Positions 25,555 through 34,181 of a stretch of DNA of 64,000 nucleotides are shown in pieces; positions within the stretch are counted from its first letter, which is position 1; each line of letters opens with the position of its first letter. The DNA is from CAVWSM01 sp963799425 (GTDB lineage: Bacteria > Actinomycetota > Actinomycetes > Jiangellales > Jiangellaceae). The DNA lies in contig CAWCXA010000006.1 in NCBI GenBank assembly GCA_963799425.1, positions 1-64,000 of the forward strand, in the 5' to 3' direction. A program made the position numbers and the translations under genes. A model generated the notes under the pieces. It saw only the letters and a list, made by a program, of their open reading frames with translations, was not told the origin of the DNA and made no database searches.

Positions 25555-26430
25555 TCAGTAGCGGTCGACCGTTGGCGGCTCAGGTGTCTCGAGCACGGCG
25601 CCGGCCGTGTTCTCCCAAGCCTGGACCCAACGTCCGTCCTCGAACGACTCCTCGAGGACGTCGTTGATGAACATGCGGAAATCGGTGTCGTCCTTGGCGA
25701 GGCCGACGCCGTAGGGCTCCTCGGAGAACGGCTCGCCCACGATCTTGAACTCGCCAGGGTTCTGGTCGACGAAACCGGACAGGATGACGTTGTCCGTCGT
25801 CAGCGCGTCGACCTGACCGTTGCGCAGTGGCTCTAGGCAGTTGCTGTAGGCGTCGGTCAAGCTGAGGATCGCCTCCGGGTAGTTGTCCGTGATCCGTTGC
25901 GCTGGAGTCGAGCCCTCCACCGAGCAGACCGTCTTGCCCGCCAGGTCGTCCGGGCCGTTGATGTCGGTGTTGGCCTCCGTCACCATGATCGTCTGACCGG
26001 CGACGTAGTAGGGGCCGGCGAAGTCGACGACCTCCTTGCGGGTGTCGTTGATCGTGTATGTGGCGACGACGATGTCGACCTGACCGTTCTGGATGAACGG
26101 CTCACGGTTGGCCGAAACGGTCTCGACCCACTCGATGTTGTCCTCATCGATGCCCAGCTCAGACGCGATGATCTTGGCGATCTCGACGTCGAAACCGACA
26201 GGTTTGCCGTCCGGCCCGACGAGCCCGAAGAGCGGCTGGTCGAACTTGGTGCCCACGGTGATCGACCCGGCCTCGCTGAGCTCGGCCATCGTCGTACCGG
26301 CCGCGAACGAGGGTGCCTCCGTCGGCGTGGCGCCAGTCGTGGCGTCGTCATCGTCGTCTCCGCCACATGCCGCGAGGCTCAACGCCAGCGCGGCAGCGCC
26401 GAGAACCCCTGTGATCTTGTGGATCCGCAT
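25555..26430 (-). CDS. gluB: Glutamate-binding lipoprotein (GluB-like)
   Basis: This is an extracellular solute-binding protein of family 3. The signal peptide ends in a lipobox, LSLAACGG, so Cys22 would be lipidated and the protein tethered to the membrane. Family landmarks are GTKFDQPLFGLVGPDGKPVG, FDVEIAKIIASELG and the ligand segment VATYTINDTRKEVVDFAGPYY. ATG 26430 is chosen over the upstream codon because GAAGGCAGGA precedes it. It captures the amino acid and delivers it to GluC/GluD. Its poly-Asp stretch after the lipobox is a spacer. Confidence 0.92.
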   Translation of the reverse strand: MRIHKITGVLGAAALALSLAACGGDDDDDATTGATPTEAPSFAAGTTMAELSEAGSITVGTKFDQPLFGLVGPDGKPVGFDVEIAKIIASELGIDEDNIEWVETVSANREPFIQNGQVDIVVATYTINDTRKEVVDFAGPYYVAGQTIMVTEANTDINGPDDLAGKTVCSVEGSTPAQRITDNYPEAILSLTDAYSNCLEPLRNGQVDALTTDNVILSGFVDQNPGEFKIVGEPFSEEPYGVGLAKDDTDFRMFINDVLEESFEDGRWVQAWENTAGAVLETPEPPTVDRY

Positions 26431-26479
26431 GTTCCTGCCTTCCGTCATGACCGGCCCTGAGGGACTCGACCGGTCGCCT

Positions 26480-27220
26480 TTAGTGCGTCAGGATCTTGCT
26501 CAGGAAGTCGCGCGCCCGGTTGCTCTGCGCGGACGTGAAGAACTGCTCCGGCTCGGCCTCTTCGACGATCTCGCCGTCGGACATGAAGACCACACGGTCG
26601 GCCGCCCGCCGGGCGAAGCCCATCTCGTGCGTGATGACGACCATCGTCATGCCGTCCCGAGCAAGGGCGATCATGACGTCGAGGACTTCGTTGATCATCT
26701 CCGGGTCGAGGGCGGAAGTCGGCTCGTCGAAGAGCATCACCTTGGGGTCCATCGCGAGTGCGCGGGCGATGGCCACCCGCTGCTGTTGCCCACCGGAGAG
26801 CGCCGCCGGGTATTTGGCCGCTTGGTTGTCGACGCCTACGCGCTCGAGCAAGGCCATCGCCCGCTTGCGCGCCTCGGCCTTCTTGACGCCCTTGGCCTGG
26901 ATCGGGCCGAGGGTGACGTTCTCCAGCACCGTCTTGTGGGCGAATAGGTTAAAGGACTGGAAGACCATGCCGATGTCGGCCCGCAGCCGAGCTAGCGCCT
27001 TGCCCTCCAACGGCAGCGGCTTGTCGTTGAACGTGATCGTGCCGCTATCGATCGGCTCGAGCCGGTTGATCGTTCGGCACAGGGTCGACTTGCCCGACCC
27101 CGATGGCCCGATCACGACGACGACCTCGCCCTCACTGATCGTGAGGTCGATGTCCTTGAGCACGTGCAGGTCGCCAAAGTGCTTGTTGACCTTGTCCAGG
27201 ACGACGAGCGGTCGACTCAT
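26480..27220 (-). CDS. gluA: Glutamate/polar amino acid ABC ATPase (GluA-like)
   Basis: This is a 246-residue ATPase of the polar amino acid importer family. Walker A is GPSGSGKST, the signature ALSGGQQQR, Walker B VMLFDEPTSALD and the switch histidine VVITHEMGFA. The first gene of gluABCD, it diverges from miaB over 100 bases. ATG 27220 (MSRPLVVLDKV) matches family length; the upstream in-frame part is not conserved-looking. I see no clear operator. GluA powers import through GluC/GluD. Confidence 0.92.
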   Translation of the reverse strand: MSRPLVVLDKVNKHFGDLHVLKDIDLTISEGEVVVVIGPSGSGKSTLCRTINRLEPIDSGTITFNDKPLPLEGKALARLRADIGMVFQSFNLFAHKTVLENVTLGPIQAKGVKKAEARKRAMALLERVGVDNQAAKYPAALSGGQQQRVAIARALAMDPKVMLFDEPTSALDPEMINEVLDVMIALARDGMTMVVITHEMGFARRAADRVVFMSDGEIVEEAEPEQFFTSAQSNRARDFLSKILTH

Positions 27221-27283
27221 GCGGGCTAGTCCACCAGACGGGGCAGGGTCGCGTCCGTACGGCTTGCCCCCGTACGCGCAGAT

Positions 27284-27313
27284 TGTTGTCGAGCCGTGAC
27301 GCCCGGTTACCCT
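27284..27313 (+). promoter_or_regulatory. miaB promoter, leaderless
   Basis: TTGTTG (27284-27289) and TACCCT (27308-27313) are 18 bases apart. The GTG start of miaB follows the hexamer by 7 bases and there is no ribosome site. Confidence 0.5.
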
Positions 27314-27320
27314 CAATGAC

Positions 27321-28811
27321 GTGAAATCCCGTACGTATGAGGTCCGCACCTACGGCTGCCAGATGAACGTCCACGACTCCGAGCGGCTCTCCGGCCTGCT
27401 CGAGGGCGCGGGCTTTCACCGGCCCGCCGACGGCCGGCAGGCTGACGTCGTGGTGCTCAACACCTGCGCCGTGCGGGAAAACGCCGACAACAAGCTCTAC
27501 GGCAACCTCGGCCGGCTCGCGTCCGTCAAGAGCGCTCACCCCGGCATGCAGATTGCCGTCGGAGGCTGCCTGGCCCAGAAGGATCGCGGCGAGATCGTGC
27601 GCCGCGCACCCTGGGTCGACGTGGTGTTCGGCACCCACAACATCGGATCCCTGCCGGTGCTGCTGGAGCGCGCCCGCGTTGCCGAGGAGGCACAGGTCGA
27701 GATCCTCGAGTCGCTCGAGGTCTTCCCGTCCACGTTGCCGGCGCGCCGCGAGAGTCCGTACGCCGCCTGGGTCGCCGTCAGCGTCGGCTGCAACAACACC
27801 TGCACGTTCTGCATCGTCCCCAGCCTGCGGGGGCGGGAGAAAGACCGTCGTCCCGGCGAGATCCTTGCCGAGATCGAGGCGCTCGTCGCCGAGGGCGTGA
27901 TCGAGGTGACGCTGCTGGGCCAGAACGTCAACGCGTACGGAGTGGAGTTCGGCGACCGGTTCGCGTTCGCCGAGCTCCTGCGCGCCTGCGGCGAGGTCGA
28001 GGGGCTCGAGCGCGTACGGTTCACCAGCCCGCACCCGCGCGACTTCACCGACGACGTCATCGCCGCCATGGCGGAGACGCCCAACGTCATGCCGCAGCTG
28101 CACATGCCACTGCAGTCAGGCTCCGACGCAATGCTGCGTGCGATGCGTCGGTCCTACCGCGCCGACCGCTACCTCGGCATCATCGACCGGGTCCGCACCG
28201 CGATGCCCGACGCCGCAATCACGACGGACATCATCGTGGGCTTCCCAGGTGAGACGGAGGCCGACTTCGCGGAGACGCTGCGAGTCGTACAGCAAGCACG
28301 TTTCGCCAGTGCTTTCACCTTCCAGTACTCCAGGCGGCCCGGCACGCCCGCGGCCACGATGGAGCAGCAGGTGCCCAAGGCCGTAGTGCAGGAGCGGTAC
28401 GAGCGGCTTACCGAGGTCGTCGAGGACATGGCCTGGGACGAGAGCAAGCGCCTCGTCGGCCGGCGCGCCGAGGTGCTCGTCGCCGAGGGCGAGGGGCGCA
28501 AGGATGGCCTCACCCATCGCTTGTCCGGGCGCGCTCGAGACAACCGGCTGGTGCACTTCTCCGTGCCGGCCGGTGCAGAGTCGCCACGTCCCGGCGACAT
28601 GGTCGAGGTCGAAGTGACCTATGCAGCGCCGCACCACCTGGTGGCCGACTCGACGACGTACGTGTTGCGCCGCACCCGAGCCGGTGACGCTTGGGCCGTA
28701 CGCACGGCAGCCCCGGGACCAGCCGGAGCTGGTGTCCTGCTCGGCATGCCGACCATCGGTGTCCCGGCGATGGAGCCCGCGGCACCGGTCGGTGCCTGCA
28801 GCGTCGTCTGA
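27321..28811 (+). CDS. miaB: tRNA-2-methylthio-N6-dimethylallyladenosine synthase MiaB
   Basis: MiaB adds the methylthio group to isopentenyl-adenosine 37 of tRNAs reading UNN codons, after MiaA. The N-terminal cluster cysteines are C13, C49 and C83, and the radical-SAM triad is C157, C161, C164 (CNNTCTFC). The C-terminal TRAM domain spans about 370-450. A ~45-residue alanine/proline-rich tail ends the 496-residue protein. miaA lies 3.5 kb downstream on the same strand, as is common in actinobacteria. Confidence 0.95.
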   Translation: MKSRTYEVRTYGCQMNVHDSERLSGLLEGAGFHRPADGRQADVVVLNTCAVRENADNKLYGNLGRLASVKSAHPGMQIAVGGCLAQKDRGEIVRRAPWVDVVFGTHNIGSLPVLLERARVAEEAQVEILESLEVFPSTLPARRESPYAAWVAVSVGCNNTCTFCIVPSLRGREKDRRPGEILAEIEALVAEGVIEVTLLGQNVNAYGVEFGDRFAFAELLRACGEVEGLERVRFTSPHPRDFTDDVIAAMAETPNVMPQLHMPLQSGSDAMLRAMRRSYRADRYLGIIDRVRTAMPDAAITTDIIVGFPGETEADFAETLRVVQQARFASAFTFQYSRRPGTPAATMEQQVPKAVVQERYERLTEVVEDMAWDESKRLVGRRAEVLVAEGEGRKDGLTHRLSGRARDNRLVHFSVPAGAESPRPGDMVEVEVTYAAPHHLVADSTTYVLRRTRAGDAWAVRTAAPGPAGAGVLLGMPTIGVPAMEPAAPVGACSVV

Positions 28812-28835
28812 CCGCCAGCTGGCTCGTTGCGGCCG

Positions 28836-28852
28836 AGTAACCGTGCGTTACT
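28836..28852. promoter_or_regulatory. Palindrome AGTAAC-N5-GTTACT
   Basis: A perfect 6-5-6 inverted repeat 25 bases after the miaB stop, followed by a tandem CGGACGTT repeat (about 28858-28874). It could be a weak terminator of miaB or an operator for the next gene, whose likely -10 is TACACT at 28918-28923. Confidence 0.35.
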
Positions 28853-28966
28853 GCGCTCGGACGTTCGGACGTTGCGCGAGTTTCGGAGACTGCTTCCGCG
28901 GCGAGCTCGCGGACACATACACTCCGAGCTCCGATGTTGGCGTCCGTGAAGGGACGGCGCGAGTTC

Positions 28967-30496
28967 ATGTCCGACGACACCCCGCTCTACCGGCCGCCGC
29001 AGTCAAGCGATAAGGCAAGTCACGCAGCCCCGCCGCTCGAGTCCATCGACCTCGGCGGATTCGGCCACCCACCGAGTGACGCCGCTCCGTGGACCGCCCC
29101 CACCCCGCGCAAGAGTCACCGCGCGATCGTTGCCGCATCGGTGGTCGGCGTCGGTGTGTTGGCTGCAGGTGGTTTCACCGCCTTCGCGCTGCTCTCAGGT
29201 GGGGGGCCGCAGCCTGACGAGGTGCTCCCGGGCTCGGCCCTTGCCTACGTACGGCTCGACTTCGATCCGTCCGCCGGACAGAAGATCGAAGCCCTCGACC
29301 TGGTCGACAAGCTGCCCGAGGACATTCGGGACGACGACTTGCGCCGTACGGCGTGGAACCTGCTTGCTGCGGACGACGCGGAGCTCAGCGCGATCGACTT
29401 CGACACCGAGATCGAGCCCTGGGCCGGCGACCGGATGGGACTCGCAGTGCTGCCCGGGGACGATGCCCTTGCCGAGCCCTTCATCGTGTTGGCCGTGCAG
29501 GTCAAGGACGAGCAGAAGGCCCGGGACGGGATCAAGCTGCTGGCCGGAGACGGAGAGACCGGGGTTGCGTTCGAGAACGGCTATGCCCTGATAGCGCAGA
29601 CGCAGGCGCAGGCCGACCTCGCAGCCACTGCGTCGGACAACCTGGCCGATCGCAGTGACTACAAGGCGGCGATGGAGCGCATCGGTGAGCAAGGTGTGGC
29701 CAGCGCCTGGGTTGACATTGAATCGCTAGAGGCGTTGGTCATGCAGGCGGCCGCCACGACCGGGGCGGAGCTCCCGGCGGAGGTTGGTGGATTCGGTGAC
29801 GAGCTCGCGCTCGCGGTGCGCTTCGCCGACGGCCGCATCGAACTCGAGGGTGAGGTCACCGGTGTAGGGGCCACGCAAACGCTGGCTCCGTCGGATGCGG
29901 ACTACAGCGCGGCCGACCTCCCGGCGACCACGGCCTTCGCGGCGCAGGTCGACGGCCTGGGGGCTGCGCTCGGACAGGCTTGGCCAGAGTTGTCCGGCAT
30001 GATCCCCGTGCAGGAGATCGCCAACTCCCTCGGCATCGCCCTGCCCGATGACGCCGTGGCGGTGCTCGGCGAGCGGTTCCTCGTCGCGCTGGACAGTCGC
30101 CTCGACGCCGCCGGAGGTCCGCTCGTGGGGGCGGTCAGCATCAGCGACGACGCTCAACGCGCGCAGGAGGTCGTCACTCGAGTGCTGACTGCAGAGGGGC
30201 CCGATCTGCCGTTCTCGGTTCAGGCTGACGCCAACAATCTGTACGTCGCGTTCGGCTATGAAGCGGCCGAGCTACGCGACGGCAGCGGGCTCGGCGACGT
30301 GGCCGAGTTCACCGAGGTTGTGGCGAACCCGGACGCCCCATTCGTGCTCTACGCCAACATCGACCAGCTGGCGGCGTTGTCGGCGGGCGACGGATGGTCA
30401 GTCCCCAGCCTTGTCGAAGCCATGACCGCGGTGGGTGCGTCCGTCCACCAAGACGGAAGCACGACACGGTTCAGCGTGCGGGTCTCACTGGATTAG
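28967..30496 (+). CDS. DUF3352 membrane-anchored protein
   Basis: The protein of about 509 residues has a short cytoplasmic N-terminus, one membrane helix (about residues 45-67, AIVAASVVGVGVLAAGGFTA) and a large outer domain of the DUF3352 family. The family opening is visible as VLPGSALAYVRLDFDPSAGQ. Acidic residues are frequent throughout. The function is unknown. ATG 28967 begins MSDDTPLYR; an upstream ATG at 28934 is possible, since AAGGG lies between them at imperfect spacing. Its 3' end overlaps the convergent membrane-protein gene by 12 bases. Confidence 0.78.
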   Translation: MSDDTPLYRPPQSSDKASHAAPPLESIDLGGFGHPPSDAAPWTAPTPRKSHRAIVAASVVGVGVLAAGGFTAFALLSGGGPQPDEVLPGSALAYVRLDFDPSAGQKIEALDLVDKLPEDIRDDDLRRTAWNLLAADDAELSAIDFDTEIEPWAGDRMGLAVLPGDDALAEPFIVLAVQVKDEQKARDGIKLLAGDGETGVAFENGYALIAQTQAQADLAATASDNLADRSDYKAAMERIGEQGVASAWVDIESLEALVMQAAATTGAELPAEVGGFGDELALAVRFADGRIELEGEVTGVGATQTLAPSDADYSAADLPATTAFAAQVDGLGAALGQAWPELSGMIPVQEIANSLGIALPDDAVAVLGERFLVALDSRLDAAGGPLVGAVSISDDAQRAQEVVTRVLTAEGPDLPFSVQADANNLYVAFGYEAAELRDGSGLGDVAEFTEVVANPDAPFVLYANIDQLAALSAGDGWSVPSLVEAMTAVGASVHQDGSTTRFSVRVSLD

Positions 30497-31132
30497 CCGC
30501 ACCGGGTGCTCATCGGCGGCGCGCGGCTCGGGCACGGTGTGACGCGCGCCGTTGACGTACGGCCTCGGCTGCTCAGGCTCCGCCAACTCCGGCGGGGTCA
30601 GTTCCTCGACCTCGACAGTGATGATGGGGAGTGCGGGTTTCTCCGCGCCGATCGCATGCCGGTGGACCACAAGGCGTTCGTGCAACCGCACGCGCTCACG
30701 GTCAGCAACGGCGAGCGTGCCGAGCGCCCCGGCGACCCCGAACACTCCCGCCGCGACGGCTGGGAGCCAGCTGGCCCGGTCGAGCAACGGCAGGGCGCCG
30801 CGCAGCGCGAAGTAGACGGCAAGCCCGCTGAGCAGGGCGGCGGCAGCAATCGCGTCCCAGCGCGGGTAGGGAGTCCCGGAGGGTGACCTGGTGTCGTAGG
30901 CGGCGACCACGCCGATGGCCACGACGCCCACAGCGAGCAGCGAGCGAAGATCGAAGCCGTAGGCGGCGATCACCACCAGCCCCGCCGCCGCCAGCAGCCG
31001 AGGGATGATCGCCGGGCGCGCACGATTGCGGACCAGCGGTGTCATGGCGATGCCATAACCCACGAGCGCCAGCCCGACTGCGGTAACAAGCCCGATTTGT
31101 GCGGGTTCCAACGACTCGATCATCGGCACCAC
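30485..31132 (-). CDS. Hypothetical multi-pass membrane protein
   Basis: This is a 215-residue protein that I do not recognise. About five hydrophobic segments lie in residues 12-148 (for example GLVTAVGLALVGYGIAM, LLAVGVVAIGVVAAY, AVAAGVFGVAGALGTLAV), followed by a 65-residue charged, proline-rich cytoplasmic tail. Start may be ATG 31132 or 31123. It converges with the DUF3352 gene (12-base overlap) and diverges from the extradiol-dioxygenase-like gene. A small conserved actinobacterial membrane protein is plausible but unsupported by any motif. Confidence 0.6.
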   Translation of the reverse strand: MVPMIESLEPAQIGLVTAVGLALVGYGIAMTPLVRNRARPAIIPRLLAAAGLVVIAAYGFDLRSLLAVGVVAIGVVAAYDTRSPSGTPYPRWDAIAAAALLSGLAVYFALRGALPLLDRASWLPAVAAGVFGVAGALGTLAVADRERVRLHERLVVHRHAIGAEKPALPIITVEVEELTPPELAEPEQPRPYVNGARHTVPEPRAADEHPVRLIQ

Positions 31133-31209
31133 TTCACCAGACGTTTGCTCGGAGCGCTACCCCGGGGAATGCACTGACGACAGCCCGTGAGTACCTATAC
31201 GGTGCGAGC

Positions 31210-31908
31210 GTGCTGGTCGCCGCCGCGTTCTGCCCGCATCCCCCCGCGCTCATTCCGGATCTTGCTGCAGGCGCGGTGGTTGAGCTCGAGCCGCTCCGTG
31301 CCGCATGCCGTGCCGCGCTCGACGAGCTGGTAGCGACGGCCCCTGATCTGGTGGTCGTGGTCGGAGCCGACCAAACGCGTCGCGAGCATGGCCAATCGGC
31401 GGTCGGCTCGTTGGCTCCGTTCGGTGTCGACCGCAGAGCCGGCCGCGGCTCCGGGCCGCCGGAGCTTCCGTTGTCGTTGACCGTCGGCGCATGGCTCCTT
31501 GACCTCATTGGGTGGAACGGTAGGCGGACCTACCAGGGGGTCGAGCCGGCCGCCACGCCGGCCGAGTGCGCCGAGCTCGGGGCGGCCCTGGCGCTGCGCG
31601 CCGACCGCGTGGCCCTGCTGGTCATGGGCGACGGCTCCGCCCGCCGGACGCCGTCGGCCCCAGGCTTCGTCGACGCGCGGGCAGTGACCTTCGACTCGTC
31701 CGTGGCGGCGGCTCTCGCCACGGGTGACAGCAATGCGCTCGGCGTGCTCGATCCCGTCGAGGCCGATGAGCTCCTGGTTGCGGGGCGGGCGGCCTGGCAG
31801 GTTCTCGTCGGCGCCTGCGGCGATGACGTGCCGGATGCGCAGTTGCTCTACGACGAGGCGCCGTACGGCGTCGCGTACTTCGTCGCCATCTGGACCCATC
31901 ACGGCTGA
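31210..31908 (+). CDS. Class III extradiol dioxygenase-like protein
   Basis: This is a 232-residue protein resembling the MEMO/LigB fold found between miaB and miaA/dapF in actinobacteria (Rv2728c type). The N-terminus has AAAFCPHPPALIPDL, where the CPHPP histidine corresponds to a metal-ligand position in the LigB superfamily. VVVGADQT and VLVGACGDD mark other loop positions. No activity has been shown for this actinobacterial group as far as I know. GTG 31210 is 8 bases after TATACG, suggesting a leaderless start. The start codon upstream at 31099 gives an unrelated-looking extension. Confidence 0.75.
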   Translation: MLVAAAFCPHPPALIPDLAAGAVVELEPLRAACRAALDELVATAPDLVVVVGADQTRREHGQSAVGSLAPFGVDRRAGRGSGPPELPLSLTVGAWLLDLIGWNGRRTYQGVEPAATPAECAELGAALALRADRVALLVMGDGSARRTPSAPGFVDARAVTFDSSVAAALATGDSNALGVLDPVEADELLVAGRAAWQVLVGACGDDVPDAQLLYDEAPYGVAYFVAIWTHHG

Positions 31909-31915
31909 CCCGTCA

Positions 31916-31938
31916 GACCGGCCGGATCCCGACCGGTC
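31916..31938. terminator. Small hairpin between convergent genes
   Basis: GACCGG (31916-31921) and CCGGTC (31933-31938) form a 6-base stem with an 11-base loop, in the 49-base gap between two converging stops. There is no U-tract, so it would be a weak terminator. Confidence 0.35.
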
Positions 31939-31957
31939 CCCTGCGCACCGCGGATCG

Positions 31958-32188
31958 TCAGGTGTTGGGGATGTCCTCCTTGCCGTCCATCTTGTCGACG
32001 GCGTCCTTCGCCATGTCGGCGCCCTTGTCGATGTGTTCGCTGTGCTTGCCGCCCGTCATCTCGTCGGCCTTGTCAGCGGCCGTGTCGATGCCCTTGGCGA
32101 TGTCGTCGTCCTTGTCGCCGATCAGGTCCTTGGCCTTGTCGGTCATGTCGCCGACGGCGTCCTTGGCCTTGTCCCACATCTCGCTCAT
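31958..32188 (-). CDS. MT0933-type antitoxin-like small protein
   Basis: This is a 76-residue, highly charged, all-helical protein built from imperfect repeats of the type KAKD-(x)5-DKAKDLIGDK and ending DKGADMAKDAVDKM. It includes TGGKHSEHIDKGAD, close to the TGGKYxxxVDKG pattern of the MT0933-like antitoxin family. GGAGG sits 5 bases before the ATG. No toxin gene is next to it, so the antitoxin label rests on family naming only; such proteins may be stress-related and unstructured. It diverges from miaA. Confidence 0.68.
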   Translation of the reverse strand: MSEMWDKAKDAVGDMTDKAKDLIGDKDDDIAKGIDTAADKADEMTGGKHSEHIDKGADMAKDAVDKMDGKEDIPNT

Positions 32189-32306
32189 TGCGCCTCCCGC
32201 TCCGAGTGGTCCGGCCCCTACTTCTTTCGTACGCCCGTTTCCCGCACCGCGCGAGCGGGGGTCGCGGAGTCGCGTCCGGTACCGACGCATCTGCGACACT
32301 CGTTCC

Positions 32307-33245
32307 GTGCGTGAGCCCCCGGTCGTCGCCGTCGTGGGGCCCACGGCCTCCGGCAAGAGCGACCTCGCCGTCGCGCTGGCCGAGCGGCTGGGCGGAGATG
32401 TGGTCAATACCGACTCGATGCAGGTCTACGTGGGCATGGATATCGGGACCGCCAAGCTCCCGGAAGGCGAGCGCCGCGGCGTCCGGCACCACCTGCTCGA
32501 CCTGTGGCCAGTGACCCGCTCGGTTACCGTCGCCGAGCTTCAGACGCTGGCCCGGTCAGCGATCAATGAGTGCCTCGGGGCTGGTCGTACACCCGTGCTT
32601 GTCGGCGGCTCGGCGCTCTACGTACGTGCCATCCTCGATCGTTTTGAGTTCCCCGGCACCGACCCGACGGTGCGGCAGCGGCTGGAAGCCGAGCTCGCGA
32701 CCGTCGGCCCCGGCGTGCTTCATGCCCGCCTCGCCGAGCTCGACCCGGCCGCCGCCGCACTGATCTTGCAGACCAACGGCCGCCGCATCGTCCGGGCACT
32801 CGAGGTCGTGGAGATCACCGGGGAACCGTTCATGGCGGCCTTGCCACCGCGCGCGTACGCCGTGCGAGGCACGGTGCAGGTCGGGGTCGACATCCCGCGC
32901 GACGTCCTCGACGAGCGCATCGCGCGGCGCGTGGACCTGATGTGGGAGCAGGGCTTTGTCGACGAGGTCCGGCGGTTGGCGGCCTCGGGTTTGCGAGAGG
33001 GCCTCACCGCCAGCCGGGCGCTCGGCTACGCACAGGTGCTGAGATACCTGGCGGGGGAGTGGACCGAGGAGCAGGCGCGGGCGGAGACCGTACGGGCCAC
33101 GCGTCGGTTCGCCCGGCGGCAGGACAGCTGGTTCCGCAAGGACGAGCGCATCGTCTGGCTGCCGTATGACGCACCCGACCTGGTCGAACGTGCGATCGAT
33201 GGCGTTTCGGAGCGGGCAAACGCGTCACCTACCATGCCGACATGA
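32307..33245 (+). CDS. miaA: tRNA dimethylallyltransferase MiaA
   Basis: MiaA transfers a dimethylallyl group to A37 of UNN-reading tRNAs, the step before MiaB. The P-loop GPTASGKSD is at about residue 10, DSMQVYVGMDIGTAK follows, and the C-terminal part has RRFARRQDSWFRKDERI. GTG 32307 matches the family N-terminus (PPVVAVVGPTASGKS) and lies 6 bases after GACACT, a possible leaderless -10. The stop overlaps the dapF ATG by four bases, placing miaA, dapF and hflX in one transcript. Confidence 0.94.
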   Translation: MREPPVVAVVGPTASGKSDLAVALAERLGGDVVNTDSMQVYVGMDIGTAKLPEGERRGVRHHLLDLWPVTRSVTVAELQTLARSAINECLGAGRTPVLVGGSALYVRAILDRFEFPGTDPTVRQRLEAELATVGPGVLHARLAELDPAAAALILQTNGRRIVRALEVVEITGEPFMAALPPRAYAVRGTVQVGVDIPRDVLDERIARRVDLMWEQGFVDEVRRLAASGLREGLTASRALGYAQVLRYLAGEWTEEQARAETVRATRRFARRQDSWFRKDERIVWLPYDAPDLVERAIDGVSERANASPTMPT

Positions 33246-34105
33246 CGTCTGGGCAGCGAGACGTGCGTTGGCTCAAGGGCCACGGCACGCGCAACGACTT
33301 CGTGCTGCTGCCCGATCCTGATGGCTCTGTGCACGCCGACCTGTCGGCGGACACGGTCGTCGCACTCTGTGATCGACAGCGCGGCATCGGCGCGGACGGA
33401 GTGCTGCGTGTGGTGCGCTCGGCCGCCGTGCCCGACGGCGAGCCGTACGCCGACGTGGCCGAGTGGTTCATGGACTACCGCAACGCCGACGGGTCGATCT
33501 CCGAGATGTGCGGCAACGGCAGCCGGGTCTTCGTCCTGTTCTTGTTGCAGGAGGGCTGGGTCAAGCCCGACGAGCCGGTGCTGCTGGCGACGCGGGGCGG
33601 GGTTCGCACGGTCCGTGTCGAGGCCGATGGTCAGCTCACCGTCGCGATGGGCCCGGCGGTTGCCGTGCCGGGCGGCGAGCAGTTGCAGGTGCAGACCCCG
33701 GTCGGGTCGCGTCCGGCGGTGGGCCTGCTCCTGCCCAACCCGCACGCCGTGGTGTTCGTCGAAGATCTGCGCCAGGCAGGGCCGCTGACCGAGGCGCCGC
33801 TTGTCACGCCGGCGTCCGTGTTTCCCGACGGGGTCAACGTGGAGTTCGTCGCTGATCGCGGCCCGGCCCACGTGGCGATGCGGGTGCATGAGCGGGGGGT
33901 CGGGGAGACGCTGTCGTGCGGCACTGGCGCGTGCGCCGCCGCTGTGGCAGCAATGCGACGCGACCGGGCCGCGCCTGGCACGTCGTATGTCGTGGAGGTG
34001 CGCGGCGGCCGGCTCGTCGTCACCGTGGACGAGGCGGGTGAGGTGTCCATGACAGGGCCGGCCGAGATCGGCCCGTCCGGGGTGCTCGACCGGCTGCCCT
34101 GGTGA
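33242..34105 (+). CDS. dapF: Diaminopimelate epimerase
   Basis: DapF interconverts LL- and meso-diaminopimelate for peptidoglycan and lysine. Both catalytic cysteines are present: Cys90 in SEMCGNGSR and Cys226 in LSCGTGACAA. The 287-residue length and the duplicated fold are normal. It overlaps miaA by four bases and precedes hflX, the usual actinobacterial order. Confidence 0.95.
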   Translation: MTSGQRDVRWLKGHGTRNDFVLLPDPDGSVHADLSADTVVALCDRQRGIGADGVLRVVRSAAVPDGEPYADVAEWFMDYRNADGSISEMCGNGSRVFVLFLLQEGWVKPDEPVLLATRGGVRTVRVEADGQLTVAMGPAVAVPGGEQLQVQTPVGSRPAVGLLLPNPHAVVFVEDLRQAGPLTEAPLVTPASVFPDGVNVEFVADRGPAHVAMRVHERGVGETLSCGTGACAAAVAAMRRDRAAPGTSYVVEVRGGRLVVTVDEAGEVSMTGPAEIGPSGVLDRLPW

Positions 34106-34181
34106 TAAGGCGGTGCGCACCGGGCGCGCCCCGTGGGACGCTGGGAAGCACGGCGGCCTCGCCGGTGTTGAGATCAGGAGA

